From positions 558,001 to 622,000 of the forward strand of contig CM038914.1 in NCBI GenBank assembly GCA_021904315.1: a stretch of 64,000 nt of DNA. The letters are read 5' to 3'. The position numbers and the translations under genes are program-made. Position 1 is the stretch's first letter; each line of letters begins with the position of its first letter. The stretch comes from Sphagnum magellanicum. Lineage: Eukaryota > Streptophyta > Sphagnopsida > Sphagnales > Sphagnaceae. Below are positions 1 to 14,500 of the stretch, piece by piece. The notes beneath the pieces were generated by a model, which made no database searches, was not told where the DNA came from, and saw nothing but the letters and a program-made list of their open reading frames with translations.

Positions 1-3000
1 AGCACTGTCAGGTTGATCAATGGATTCTCAGCACTTGTCCTTGCCTTGTTGCCTGCAAAGGCGAGTTTGGAGGGTATTCAAGGATGGGAACTTCATCCAA
101 CATTTCGTGCACCACGATTGCCACAGTGGATGGAAGAGTAAGTATTGCTTTCATGCATTTGAGAAACAGCAAGTGCTTGCTTGCAAGATTTCCCATTGTC
201 TTCTCTGCTGAATTGTTTGTGGTTATTTTCCCACTTTTACAGAGGTGTATCATCATTCAACCAATTCATTCATGAGTCTGATTCAGACAGTGAGTCAGAA
301 ACTGAATCAGAATATGAGTCAGGCTTGGAAGATAATAACAGTTTGCCACCTTCATCACCTGCTTCTCAAACCTCACATTTTTCAAGAGCAAGCAGTGTAC
401 ATAGTCGGCATGAGCGCCGACACAGCTCCTCCTTTTGGAAACGGGTGTTACGAAAATTGACATGTCCATTCCATGCCTGGTATTTACTGCTTCCCATTTT
501 GTGTCATATGCTGACTGCAAAACTGTAAACAAGTTGTCGATTACTTGAAATTCCCACCATGTGTTGGTTTGCAAGGAACAAAGTTGGCCATCAACCTTGC
601 TGGCATGCTTCAGATCACAATTTAAATATCATGATTAATTAAAGGATCTCATGCATATCAAGTTTGTCTTATAGTGTCTTCTAGACCTTCATATGCAACT
701 GCTAAATACATAGTTTTCTGCAGTACCCTATGAGCAGGATTAGAAGAGAAATTGAAGCTGGAACTTGCCTTGTAATACAAAAAACCAGAAATATGGATCT
801 GTTGTGCTTTGTAAAATTGTGAGACCCTATGCTTGATCAATCTGTCAAGCAAATTGAATGACTTTAGAAAGATGTAGTACTTGCCAATGCTGTGCTTCTG
901 ATTGCAATATATGGTTGCCTATACTTAGTGATCTGTGGCATGTACTGATGTGCCAACTGGTGGTGTCTTCATGTTGCAGCAGGGGCACAGGAGGGCATTC
1001 CCAAGTGACACCTAGAGCAAGAAACTTAAGTGGACTTAGAGGCTCACATGAATTGAACTCCAGTTCTGGAAGTCTCAGTCGCATGTATAGCATTGCTACT
1101 CGCCACTTCAGTGGGGTTAAAGACTTCATGATGCCAAAACAAACTGGAGACCTGAGACGTGGTGTTGTGGAGGTTTGTTTTTCTCCAAACCATCTCCAAT
1201 ATTCAAGGATATGCCTATACCCTACTGAGCAAATTACTGATTTCTTATGAGGTTCTGGGTCTATGGTGTTCTTTTTTGTATTATTAACCTACTTTGGCTT
1301 GTGTAACAGGATTTGCAACTCTCAGTGGAGCTCTTCATTGAACGAGTGTTTGATATTGTGCGAAATTTGATCTATTTTGGGTTGTCACCATTTGAGACAA
1401 TGAAGCTATTTTTCAGATGGTGCTTTGTCTGCAATCCGTATGATGATTCTCAGCTGGAGATTGTTGACACAGCCACATTGGGCAATGCAGACCCTACCCC
1501 ACAGAAGCAGATCAAACGTGAACAGACTTTGAATACTGATAGCCGCACTTGTGAGGATGTCATCATTGGACTGGGGTAAGTATTGTGTCAACTCTTGCCA
1601 GCTTGAACTATATAAGGTTTCCATTAGGATTCATTCTTAGCCATGACAGCTCACAAGGATGAGAGAGTTTTTGGTTGAGTCTCACAGCACTGAGCTAACA
1701 GGAGTGAGGACAAAATCCATAATGGTGATCAATGCCCTGTGCAAGGTTTTGTGTACTCTAGTGTCTTCTCATTTCCTTCACAATTCTTTATCAGTTTTGA
1801 ACAAGTTCCTGACATGTGCCAGGTATCCATATGAAGCACTGCGAGTGACTACAGCTGATGGTCATGTTCTTTTACTTGAGCGAATTCCCAGGCATGTCCA
1901 CAATCATCAAATCTACATAAGTGCCTGATACTGAATTCAGTTTTCTATTCAGGGGACCTATGGATCTCCAAGCATGATTGCAATTTTAACAAGTTTTGTA
2001 CTAATCATATGCAGATGTCTGTGTGTGCAGACAAAATTCTCGAAAGGTGCTGTATTTGCAACATGGGTTGCTAGACTCTTCTCTAGGGTAAGCTTAAACA
2101 AGCCTTGCGATTTTGACAAGGCAATAGGATTATTGCATTTGTAGTCTAGTCTATACTAGCAAATCTGTTGATGGTCTTCAGGTAGGTGTTTGTTTTATCA
2201 AATTAACCTGATTTGTCTGCTTTGACAGGTGGGTCTCTAGTGGAGTTGTGGGCTCTCAAGCTTTTGCTGCTTATGATCAAGGTAAAGATCTAGCGAAGCT
2301 TTCCTGTATTTATGCTCTTAGCTTGGCATGGTGTGGAATATGAAGACATAGCATCTAGAGAGAGTGATGTGGTTGTTGAAAAATTACTGTGACCTTTGGA
2401 GCATGAAGATTCTAGTGTGCTACTATGCACTATAGAATTCACTTTGATGTTGCTTACAGCAGACAGTTTCTGTATTTTGCAGGCTATGATGTGTTTCTGG
2501 GTAATTTTCGGGGCTTGGCGTCACGGGAACATGTCAATAAGCACATATCAGCCCAAAGGTGTGCTGTTTAGTTCAATTTCTCAGTAGTAACATCTTCTCT
2601 TGCAGTGTATTCCTTCTGCTGCCAGTGCTTCTTCTTCTCAATAGGGGTTTGAGAATCTCAATGAGAACCACTTGTGGCCATCTCTTTTTTTCGAAGTCTT
2701 TGCTTCACTTTGATGAACCTCACTTGCCATTTAACAGGTATTGGCGGTACTCAGTCAATGAGCATGGCACTCAAGACATTCCAGCAATGCTAACAAGGAT
2801 CCATCAAATTAAGATGTCTGACTTGAGAGATGTTCAAGATGAACTAAGCCCTTCAAATCCTGTGAACTGTGATTGTGAACAGCTTCCTTATTCATTATGT
2901 GGTGTTGCTCATAGCTTGGGAGGTGCATCGATCCTTATGTATGTGGTAACACGGCGCTTGGAGAATAAACCTCACTATCTTTCAAGACTCATACTCCTCT

Positions 3001-4301
3001 CACCTGCTGGATTCCACCAAGATGCTCCTGCCTTTTGTGCTTTGATGCAATATGCAATTCCTTTCATGGCTCCAATTATAGGCCCTCTCATTCCTGGGCT
3101 TTACATACCAACAAGGTTTTTTCGAGGGGTCTTCAACAAGCTTGCTCGAGATTTCCAGAACTATCCAGCAATAGGGGGCTTAGTTCAAACCTTATTAAGC
3201 TGGGCTGTTGGTGGTGACAGCTCTAACTGGGTTGGTGCAATTGGCATGTCACATTACAACATGGATGACATGCCAGGTGTCTCATTCCAAGTGGCCCATC
3301 ACTTAGCTCAGATGATGCGTGTAAAACGTTTCATCATGTTTGATTTTGGGAGTGTGCTTGCCAATATAGAAGCTTATGGAATGCCAGAGCCTCTGGACAT
3401 CGGGGCTAATTATGGGGTCATTGACATCCCTGTTGACTTGGTCGCGGGTTTGAAGGACCGCTTGATTCCTTGCTCGATGGTCAGGAAACACTATCGAACC
3501 CTTCGGAATGCTGGTTGTAAGGTTTCATATAATGAATTTGAGTACGCACATTTGGATTTTACTTTTGGGAATCGTGAAGAGCTTTTGGCTTATGTCATGT
3601 CACGCCTTTTTCTGGTGACACCTCCGAAGCTTCAAAATGGTGACCTTCAGAAACCAAGGAGTCTAAAGCGCTTGGAGTCAAAAATCATGAAGAAGTCAAA
3701 AAGATCATTCAAGGAGAAACTAAAAATTGAAGTCAATTCTGAATCCCAGGATGGGGAAGTTCTGAATGGGGTGTTTCAAAATGGATTTTCAACCTTGTTA
3801 CAAAATGGGATACAGAGTGACTCACAAAACGGTTTTCCAAATGGTTTCCACAGTGGTCTTGAGGACATGGATCTCAATCCTTCTAATGACTCATTACCGC
3901 TCACATTGACGTCAATATCAAATTCTGATGGCATGCATACAAATGATCAAGAGCTTCACAATACTGAATCTGAGGTGGCTGATAGGGCAGATGCTCAGGA
4001 GATGAAGTCTGATTTTGAACCTCAGTCTTTTGATGACTCAAGCTTTTTTGCATTTCCCTCCCAGGAAGTTGTGTCAGTCATGTCAAGGCGGGTTTCACAG
4101 GGTAGTAAGGGCACAACAGCTATAAGTGTTCACAAGGATTATGAAGCTAGCCATGATTCTAATACCAATAGTTCAGCTGAGGTCACAAGAGGCCATGGAA
4201 AATCGCAACAGATGACAACAAACAACACCTCTAAGTCAAATTCTTTTCACAAGTTGAAGACTAGGCTATTTGGGAGACGTGCAATTAGTGGTAAACAATG
4301 A
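1..4301 (+). CDS. Alpha/beta-hydrolase lipase-family protein, 5' partial, nine exons
   Basis: Predicted serine lipase/esterase of the plant family that includes Arabidopsis AT1G18460 and AT1G73920; its substrate is not established. Exons by splice-site and phase fit: 1-137, 243-479, 980-1172, 1310-1575, 1823-1891, 2031-2087, 2229-2281, 2483-2558, 2738-4301. These sum to 2652 nt (884 codons with stop), so phases close. Conserved blocks in order: GWELHPTFRAPRLPQWMEE, SSFNQFIHE, RRGVVE, TDSRTCEDVI, GYPYEALRVTTADGH (lipase N-terminal region), LYLQHGLLDSS (oxyanion HG), GYDVFLGNFRG, YWRYSVNEHG. The nucleophile motif is AHSLGG, the likely acid is in VAGLKDRLI and the histidine in EYAHLDF, so the triad looks intact. 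The exon 2/3 join (479/980) is the least certain. Intron 5 uses a GC donor. After VMSRLFLV the protein runs on for about 220 low-complexity residues rich in QNGF-like words and ends basic; the Arabidopsis relative, as I recall it, has a short lysine-rich tail. The start lies outside the window. Confidence 0.9.
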
Positions 4302-6700
4302 AAACTATAAGGAGCTGGAAAAAGAGAGGATGGTAGATATTATCATATTCCAGCACAGTGGTGAGTTCTGCATTGTTCAGTATGCTTTCCTGCACTTCCC
4401 TGCAAACTTAATACCAAATGCAAATGTCCTAAAGATAAAGAGCTTCATGTTCCAGTAAGGCATTGAGGTGATTGTGTTAACAAAGTGAAGATGGTTGGGT
4501 ACAGATCTCAGAGGGAGAAGGATAAACTCATTCATGCTGGAGGGAGCAATGTGTTTTGTTGGAGTGCTAGCTTGCAACTCAGTCCAGGACTTAGAAGTGT
4601 GCTGACAACAATCAGTACATCTTAGCACAGGCAAGTAATTCAGCATAATTGCCTGGCATTCTGAGCTTCAGTATTGAGCTGCAGGTAGGTTTTTGGGTTG
4701 GTTTACAGGTTAAACATTGAGCTGCAGGTTGGTTTTGTGTTGGTTCAGGAGTTAAGCATTTCTCTGCAACTTTTGAACTCCAAATGCATAGTGGCCAGGT
4801 GTTCTATAAATTGATTGCTATCATTGCTACAGCATATTATTGTCTCCAGCATGGCTCAAGATGTTAAGCGTTGTGGGTCTTATTCTCATTGAATGGATTG
4901 TGCAGGTACAGACAGGTACATGGCAGAAGATGCCTGAGCGGCATTAGTTGAAGCACTGATGTGTCAATGGCAGCCAATTTTATGCAAAGAAATTCTGGTG
5001 AAGCAAAGGGGTACTTAGGTATTGCAGCACTCTCTCATCATGCCCAGTTGCCATACACCAGTCTGTCCAGTTGGTCCTGTTTGAGGAAGCCTTAAAAAGG
5101 TTGCTGGATTGTCTTCTTAGAGCAAATGAATGCAATTTTCCTAACTGAAAAAGAGAAGGTTGATGCAGTTTCCCTTATATTCTTAGAGGCCTGAAAAGAT
5201 GCCTCTTCTGGACTCCCTCAACTACAACTTCATATTAGAGATCACTAATTGGGTTTTCATCAAAATATGTCTGCAATCAATTTTCACTGTCATGGTCATC
5301 TCCTCTATTTGGTTTAGTGGATCAAACAGGTTAATGGGCACAGTGATGTGCACTTTTCCTGTGGGGAAAATGACACAGTATTTTTGTTTGTAACAACACA
5401 GCAATAGGGAATATGTTATTTAAATGGGGACAAGTTGGTGGACTGCAATTTGTAAATAATTGCCATGCAGAAGGTTATTTATCTGATCCACTGAAGAGCT
5501 GAAGAAAAGAGGGCTTGGGGTCTAGAGTTTGATTAAAGGGGTTTGCAAGAAATGAATGGTTTGCTTAAAAGGATACATTCAGGGTGCAGGAGTCCTTGGA
5601 CCATTACCTGATATGTAGGCCTCTCCGAGCCTTGTGCTTAGATGCTTGCTTGTATTTGTTATGTCTCTCAAATGTTACCACTAGCCAACGTAATGACTTT
5701 GAGAATAGAGGCCATTTCTTCTCATTGCCTTAAGAAATGTGATAGAAACTGGATTGCAGATTTTTTATCAATCATTTTCTCCACATTTTGAAAAGATTGC
5801 TCCATATTTATCTGCACCCATCCTTCGGAACTGTGGAAGTTAGCATGTGGTAAGGCAGTTATTCTTGTCATGTCTCTTGGTTTGTTGGAACTTACATAAT
5901 TGTTACCTTCAAAGACTGTTTGTTGGAACTTACATAATTGTTACCTTCAAAGACTTATTATGGAGTTTTCTCTGCAACCTCATGGATCTTGCAATGCAAA
6001 GACATTAAGGACGGTCACTTATGGGAGGCTATTATCCTTGTGATGGGGATAATATTTCAGTTGGAAGTTCTTATCTTTGTGTGATGGGGATAATATTTTG
6101 GTGAAGAGCCGGGACATGCATTAATTCATATAATGTGATTTAGTATGTGCCTTATAAGTCATATGTACACACCCTGAGGTCAAGGTCAAGTGACAACTTT
6201 AAACTCAAACCCACTAAATGTCTAAAAGTTGTTTTCAATATAGTATGATTCTATGTTGTGCAATAAATTAAGTACTCATAAAGTAAATTTCAATGAGTCA
6301 CATTGTGCATGTAATATATCCAAATTTTAGCTTTATGTATGTAGTTTAAAGTATTTTAAATTCATAGCTTAATAATAGAGGATAGCTGTTGCTGTGAGTG
6401 CTGTCTTACAAACTGAAGTGCAAGTGGAAGGAAGAATAATCTTGTTACTTGCATTTATGCACATCAAAATTGAAGGTGTGATTTGCATAAATCTCCAAGT
6501 AAACTTTGATTTAAAGCTTAGAACTTTGAAAGTCCACGGCATTCACACATGGATGATCGAATGAAGAGTTATTACATGATTCAACAATGCTAATTGTGAG
6601 GTATTTAGGGTTGAAGATGAAGACTTGAACATGATGGACTATGAGGATGTCGGCAAATAATTCCAAGATGTTTCCAACTGTTTCCAAACATACAATTATG
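4302..6700. other. 3' flank of the lipase gene, no gene seen
   Basis: Probably 3' UTR at first, then intergenic. The open frames here are short and resemble no family I know. It contains a tandem duplication of about 38 bp at 5880-5957 and a repeated GTGATGGGGATAATATTT word at 6040-6095. I see no clear polyadenylation site that fixes the transcript end. Confidence 0.5.
5880..5957. repeat. Two-copy 38-bp tandem duplication
   Basis: The phrase TTTGTTGGAACTTACATAAT and the bases after it, through CTTCAAAGACT, occur twice back to back with no visible mismatch. That points to a recent local slippage or duplication. Confidence 0.85.
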
Positions 6701-8500
6701 CATTTAGAAGACTAGCTGGTAGGTAGACGGTACATGGATCATTAACATAGGTTGAAAAACAAAGGAAGATTTGACAATCTTCAACCACTGCTGAAGACTC
6801 TGCATCTGAGTACCATGGTGAACAGCGGACAGGAGGTTCATTGTGAAGCATGTATTGAAGGTGCCCATTGCGAAATTGACTCTCAGGATGTGTATAACCC
6901 CACTTCTGAAGAGCCTAGATGACGAGCAACCTGCACCTCTCCTTGCTTTGGACCAAACCATGCATTATATATGAGAAATATATAACACATTCAACAGATT
7001 GATCCCACATTGATCCCACAATGCCAAATGGGACGATATGCATATACAACAGAACATTCTATGGAATGCTACCATCAGATATTGGAATTCCACTCCCAAC
7101 ATCAATCTGATAATTAAATGTACTCTTGAGAAACCTCCTCCTATGGAAGCAACAGTTGACAATCTCCTGGACACAAATTGGACACGTAAGGTTGGTTGGT
7201 AGCAGAGTTGGAAATAGATTTAAAGAGACCAGCCAATTGAGCAGCTAAATCACTTGTTGATTGTGTTCATGGGTAACAAAATCAACAACTGGCTGGTTCA
7301 CCTGTCATGCAAGTTCCTGCACAGACTCTGTATCAGGTTTCATCTTGTACAAAAGTAGAGCCTCTTGACCTTGAAACGAAAAATGATCCAGAAACTGGCC
7401 CAATCCTGTTGCATCATTAGAATGTCCAACAGAGGTGGAACCAATTTGGTGCTTAAACCCACCATGTTATATGCTTGCACTTGTTTCAACCTATCCCATG
7501 TGTAACTCATGAACATGGATCTAAAGTACTCCTGACCAAAGTTATTGCCCAGATAACGGTGTCAGATGAGCCTTTTCACAGTTTTCATCAATTTGTCCTT
7601 GCTGTCAAAATTGCTCTAGTGCATACAAAGTTGTGAGATTGACCTTTAGTGGTTGCATAATGCATAAAGCGTTGAGAACTATCGCTACCTATCAAGGGTT
7701 ATGTAGATATGGACCTTGAAATTGTGAACTAAATGTGTTCAGAAATGAGACCCATATGTACCTGAGAAACATATGAAACATGTACGTCTTGGGACTATGT
7801 TCAATCTCTTGGTTTTCCCTGCAACATTACAATCACCATTCACGTTGTAGTCGATTAAGTGGAAATATTGAACATTCTAAGTGGGGGGCTTGAAGAAGTG
7901 CATTACGACACATAAGCCTAGTGAACCATGTTGAGGTACTCTATGAAATTGCAGGTGTCATTGAAGAACATTAGTAAAACACATTTGTGTACTTTAAGAC
8001 ACATAACCACATCCAAGCATTGGGCCCAAGATATGGGAGCTCTATATTGGAATGTCTGAACCCTTTTCAAGTGAAAGACCTAGGAATAGACATTGTGCTC
8101 AAAACAGTGATGAACATTAGTAGCATGGCATTGTAGTCGTAACCACTGACACAATTGGACAGCTGAAAATGAGTTGTGCAGAAGTCAAGTAAAGAGTAGA
8201 AAAAAGGTAGGAAAGACAACAAAGGCCAAATTGTTTTGCTTGTTGAGTACTCTTATAAAGTCTTGCCAAACATATGGTTGGCACGAGAATTCATGAAGAC
8301 ACTTGTTATTATAGTGAAATGTTCACACGAGCAACAATCTATTCCAAGTTGCCTACTAGACACTTATATGTAACAACACTAGAGCTATGCTTGACACTTT
8401 CCAATGTCAATGCATAGGTTCAACATGTTTTGATGCCCAAGTAATAGAGGTTACCTTCTACTTGGGCTTCATGTTGCTTCACACTACTAATGATGAATAA
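6700..8500. other. Unidentified coding-like relic, mainly minus strand
   Basis: The minus strand between about 7540 and 6700 has several open stretches in shifting frames, including words such as MSYTWDRLKQVQAYNM and LLDILMMQQDWASFW, which read like protein rather than random AT-rich sequence. The base composition is also less AT-rich than the DNA to the right. This suggests a decayed coding segment, most likely from a mobile element, but I could not match it to a transposase or other family. No intact gene is present. Confidence 0.3.
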
Positions 8501-11500
8501 CTATGTGGCCATGTTACATTGTGTTAGGATGTGAGTGTTTGGGGAATGGAGATATTTTATTATTATTTACGTTGTTGTGCAAATGCAATGGCATTTGTGA
8601 CACATTATAAATAGATTGTTCTAGGTTGAATCCAAATGCTATTTCAACTACATATGCAATTATGAAAACCTCATAAGATAAATTGTCTAGCTATTGCATG
8701 ACATTTGCATATGTATATAATAAGTGTTTGAAATTTATTATATTATTCAATAATTGTATGGTGTCATCCACTAATCTTTTCATTATTGACATGTTTAAAT
8801 CATATATTGTGCAATGTAGGCCAAGAATGGAGGCATGTATTTTGACTAATATCCAATGATTGTTGTTAATGAAACATGTTGGACACAATTGGTTAGGTTT
8901 TTATGTTTGGTTCCTATGATTACATAGGTGTGTTATTGGTCACCTAACAATTGTAAACTTTTAACATATAATATTTGGATCGCAACTATTAAATGTTCAT
9001 CGTTCATCCATCCATTTGGACTAAAGAATGTTTTTATTGTTTAATTGGAGCATTTCATGCTTGTAGTTGATGACATAATCAACAATGATAACATTGTTTG
9101 AAGTGTCATTTATCGTAATTAAATGATCATATTTTTTGTTACAAGATTTCAATGGGCACTAATTTTGTTTGTCATTGGTTATACTATGTTTTGAAATAGG
9201 TGTCACCATTTCTAACAATCCATTTTGAAATTAACTTTATGTATGTTTTAGATAGTAATATCTTGTAAAATTATGAATCCAAAATTTCAAATATTGGGTT
9301 TCAAATTTTAAAAAATTGTGAAGGAAAATATTGAATCTTCAAGAATGTCAAAATGAAAATTTCAAAATTAATTAATTTTTCGATAGACATGTGTTGAAGT
9401 TGCTAAAGTATTATGGTATACATTAATTTTACTCAATTTTCTTTGTACACCAAGCCAAATTGGTTGCCAAATGACCACATGACTATATACTTAATTTAAA
9501 ATTGTTCCCAACATTCCTTCCTAGGTTTTTACAAAAACAAATTCTGGGAAATAATATATTAAAAAAATTCTACAAATCATGTGAGGTTGATATTGACAAT
9601 TTGTGAACAATGAAGTAATATTCACTTCATTCAGCTTATTTGATTTTATTGTATTTGTCTTTATATTTTATTTGAAAGAAACATGGAATGCAATTGCAAT
9701 TGATAAAATAAGTGCGGTAGGCCTATGCAATTTGTTTCTCCCATTTTTTTCAAAAAAGGAAATAAATAAAATATGGGGGTTATTTGTTATTTCTATGCCC
9801 ATGTGCATCAAACAACTTTGGAATTTGGAAAAAATAAAATCAGCAAATATTTATTTTGGCTCTTGGAATCTAACAATACCCCTTCTATGCATAATATGAA
9901 CACAATGTTGTGGATCAACCATTGCCAAAACATAACACCACCATATTATACCCTATGTAATAATATTTTTATTTTCTTCTTAACAATGAATGTGTGTGAT
10001 TTACAAATAAAGACTCAAATGATCATGGGTAGAAAGGAGAAAAAACTATTGCAAAACATATGACTTAGTGTTGAATGATTTTCAACAATCTTAAAGGTTT
10101 CATTTAAAACCACACCATTAAAATTTTGGATTATGTTTTCTTTTTCAACAAGAGAAACAATCTTACCATATATTTTATTTTGAAGTTGTCAATTTTCCAA
10201 ATTTACAAATTGGGTTTGTTAAACCTTTTTTCTTTAAATGTTCAATTACTCCATTATTGTAATGGTGTACATTGTACATGGTTGGCAATTATGATACTAT
10301 TGCCATTCAAGAAGTTCAAAGGTATGAGACAATTACAATAAGGTCCATCAACCAAAACATTTGTTAAAGACTCATTAAAAGACATCTTTCCAACTCAAAA
10401 AACTCATTTGAAGGGCTTCATAAATATTTTAAGGACCTTTTTTTTTGTGCAACATTTTGACAAGGTGTCAAATGTCAACTTTAGTACATTCTAGTAATTA
10501 AATCCTAGCAATTCCACAACAATGAAAATTGTTGTACACTTTGCAACTTTATTAAGGTTTTATTATATTTTTTCAATTTTGTACAAACATGTGTTATTAT
10601 ATTATATTGTTTAGCAAGTTGTTGATATGACATTGAACCTACTATTTGATAATGGAATATAAATTTTCTTAATTTTATTAATTTTCATTCCTAATATGTT
10701 TTTCAATGCCTTACAAGCTTCTTTCAATCAAGAGTCAATCATCAAGTTTTCTAGAGGGGTGACCATAATTTTTATGAATTATCTTCATTTCTTATAGGGG
10801 AACATTTCCTCCTAGAGGCTGATTATTTTAGGATACATTTTAAATACATGTTTCTAATCCCCTAAAGCTGTAAATCTACACAACAACAAAGTGATACCTA
10901 GGCCTATAAAGTTGTTGAATAGGTAATATAATTGGAAGGCATATTGCAAACACATGACTACAGCATGTGGTTTCACCATTAATTTGTCAACAATGATTGT
11001 TGTGTGCTCCTAAGTTGATGCTTACAACTATTGTTGTCATCACACATACAACACATGACATAAAAATATTTTAAATGGTACATCACATCCAAACCAAAAT
11101 GTGACTCACTTACAACAAGCAAGAATCCAAGCCCAAAACATAAAAATAACAAAACCATGAATCAAATAAAATTGCATAACGCAAGAAAAACCTACAAACA
11201 TGAAAACACTATGCCTTGGAATCTCAAATCACCAAGAGTGATTTGAGATCACACAACTTGGGATTATATCCCATGAAAAAATATCTTGAACCCTATTCAC
11301 ATTTGAATTGGTTCAAAACAAAATTATTCAATTCAACTAACTCAATTTATCCTTGACCAAGTGGGACCTAACTAAATAATTAAAATTACACACTTGACAT
11401 GGTCAACAATTGTCAATGAAGTTGCAATCAATTGATTCTAATGAGTTGTATGCCATTTTTTGAAATTCCAAAAAATTGCAAGAAAATTAAAATACATATT

Positions 11501-14500
11501 TTATCATGGTAATATTATGATCAATCTTCCTTTCACTACAAGGAAAATTTGACATTTTAGTATTACCATCAAGGTTTTTTCTTTTCAATTTTGTGGTAAA
11601 ACTATTTCACAAATTATTAGAAAAATTAGTTAAATTACACTAAAAACAAATCCATATTAATTCTCCGAATTTTTATTAAAATATGAAAAATGATTACATG
11701 CATGTACTACATTTTTGTTTTAAGGATTGATATTTTTTCCAATTGTAACAAGTAGGCAAAGTTATAACATATAAGTATATTACATTTTTTTGGACATGTC
11801 CATTTACCATTCGGATAAAAAAAATGTGCATTTTGGATTTTTTCCTCAGCAAGCATAATAATCTTCAATTTATAGAATAATGAATCAAATAATTGTTAAC
11901 ATTACATTAGATTGCACATAATATGAAATTTTTTTCCCATTATTACAAATTAAATTAGATGTTGTTTGTGCCACATGCAAATCTAGCCTTAGTTGTTGTC
12001 ATTTTATTGACCAAAAATAACAATATAGGTGAACATACATTTGATTGATATGTGCAATTAAATTCTCCTTGTAGTAAATTATATTTGGATGTCTACAAAG
12101 TGCTTTCAACTTGTTTTATGCAAACTCCAACTTGGTGATTTGTCAAAATTATTTTACCATATACTTTAATCACAACAACAATTGTTAATGGACCAATTAA
12201 ATTCAAAGGATTCAAATACAAACCATACCTATTTCTTTAAATTAAATTTCCCATGTTTTGTTGCTGAAGTATTTTCTTACTTTAAACATTATCTTGTTCT
12301 AGAAGTAATACACGTGTTATTCAACTGTGCCTTCACAAGTTTTGAGGCCATTACATAGAAAAGGCTTCCAAGCTTGCAAATCTTTATCATTTTTCATGCA
12401 AAACCTTTCAATCTTTACTTGCATTGAGACTTATTATTGATGCTTACAAAACAATAAGAACAAAAATGTTTATTGAAAACATGCTCAAGGAACACACACA
12501 AATAAGATTGAGAAACAAAACTTCACACATAAACCTCGCATTCATATCCAAAACAACACCCCACACCCATTATCATGATTGTTTTTCATATTTATATTCC
12601 ATGAATTGAGTACACAACCATCAATTCAACATGGATCTCCCACATTGAGTCTTAGTTTGAAGTTTCTAAAGAGCCTTTGAGTAGTTGATAACTTATTAAA
12701 TCGGTATTGGATTGTTATAGGAGCCTTGCTTGAATTTTCCACTCTATTCAATTTTGCACCTTTTATTTTTTTCCTCAATATTCTCATTCTTATGTGAATT
12801 TCAATCCTTGCTTCTTGTCCACTCAAATGTTCTTGGTATCATATGTTTAGATGATATCTTTAAAGATGAATAGGGAGGAAATTTAAGTGAGGGACTTGCA
12901 AATGAATCATTCTTGAATGCTTGTAGTTTTGGGTATGTTGAATGTTATGTTGCTCAAGAAAGCTTTCAATAAGAACAACAGAATTTTTTTGAGGACACAA
13001 CAAGTGCTCATATCAAATCTCCTCGCTAATATTAACACTTCAATGGACACAATAAAAAATCATATATTCTTCCCTCACCATTCTTCACAATAATGTTCAA
13101 TAATGTTTTGTAATAACTTTGATATCCTCATAAAAACAACTTTACTTGTGGAACCATGATACACAAGTAGGACTATTTTTCTATGTGTTTTGAAACATTT
13201 CAATTGTAAATGTATGCATAACATATATTTTAAAATTAGGATCCTTATGACAATGTGCAAAATACCAAGCCAATTTGTTTATATATGTTGAATTCCATGT
13301 AAGAGAATTTAGGTACATGTGTCATGTCTCCATAAAATGCTCAAATCTTCTATAGTTTGATTTGTAGTAGCTAGTTTGGACACATTCAATGGAACATTAG
13401 AGCAAATGTGACTAGTTGCCCATAAAGGTTTTGCCATTTTATAACCTTTGCCTTCAACAATTTCAACTTAAATTACCTTACTTCTTGTGAGCTTTCTAGC
13501 TTTTCCTTTTTGAGTGCTAGGTGAAAGCACACTAAGGGTATCACCAAAAATGATGATGTATAATAAATATCATAATACACAGTAAACAAAAATCTTGATG
13601 GCATCCTTTGGCTATTTTAAACACAAGCAAAAAACTTTAGTATTTTGCATAACATTTTGGAATTCAAAGTTCATTTGGAATCAAAATTAATCTTGATACA
13701 ATGATTAGATGAAGAGGTTCAAAGATCTAATTAATTTACATATAACATAAAATTTACAATTTTTTGACAACCATAAAGCCTCATGTTTTGTGATTCATGA
13801 AACATTACCAAATAAAAGAAAACTACAAAAATAATGCAATGTCCATCTCTAAATTCTCCTCCTCTTTGATATGGTGGTGATTTTTTTTCTAAAAAGAAAA
13901 TATTATTATGCAATTATTGTGAAACAAATGTGAAAAAACACATTTTTTGAATGAAATTTCATCCAAAAACTTTAACTTTGTAAATGGTCCTAGATTTAAT
14001 TGATGTATATCAATTCATACACCATAAAAAAATTCACCCACAAATTCCATTCACAATCTTAGTTTTGAAGTATATATGTAAATTTTCAAACTATGTGACA
14101 AGTATTATTTTGTTAGAAATATATTTCATATGTTCAAGTTCTTTAATTTTTGTTGGATTTTGTTTAAAAAATTGATTAGATTTAGTCTAAAGTTAATCAA
14201 ATATACTTGAAACATGTAAAAATATTCCAAATGTGATGTCCATGTGTTACCACAAAAATTAATTACAAAAATATTATATTCAAATGACTACAATTTTTAG
14301 GGGGCTTATTGTGCTTTCACCTTGTTTGTTGATCATATCCTTCCTTCTACATGTGACCAATGAACAATAGATTATTGCATTCTCAATTGCTCATCCATTA
14401 TCCTATTGATCAGTCTTTTGTCATGTGTGATTTCATAATCTATTTGTAAAAGGGATAATAAACACATGGAAGATTCAAAATTCATGCTTCAAAATGCAAT

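Noticed and set aside
8030-8100. Plus-strand KVKDLG-like word suggesting a Ty1/copia reverse transcriptase relic
   Set aside because: The word stands alone, with no neighbouring family motif in any frame.
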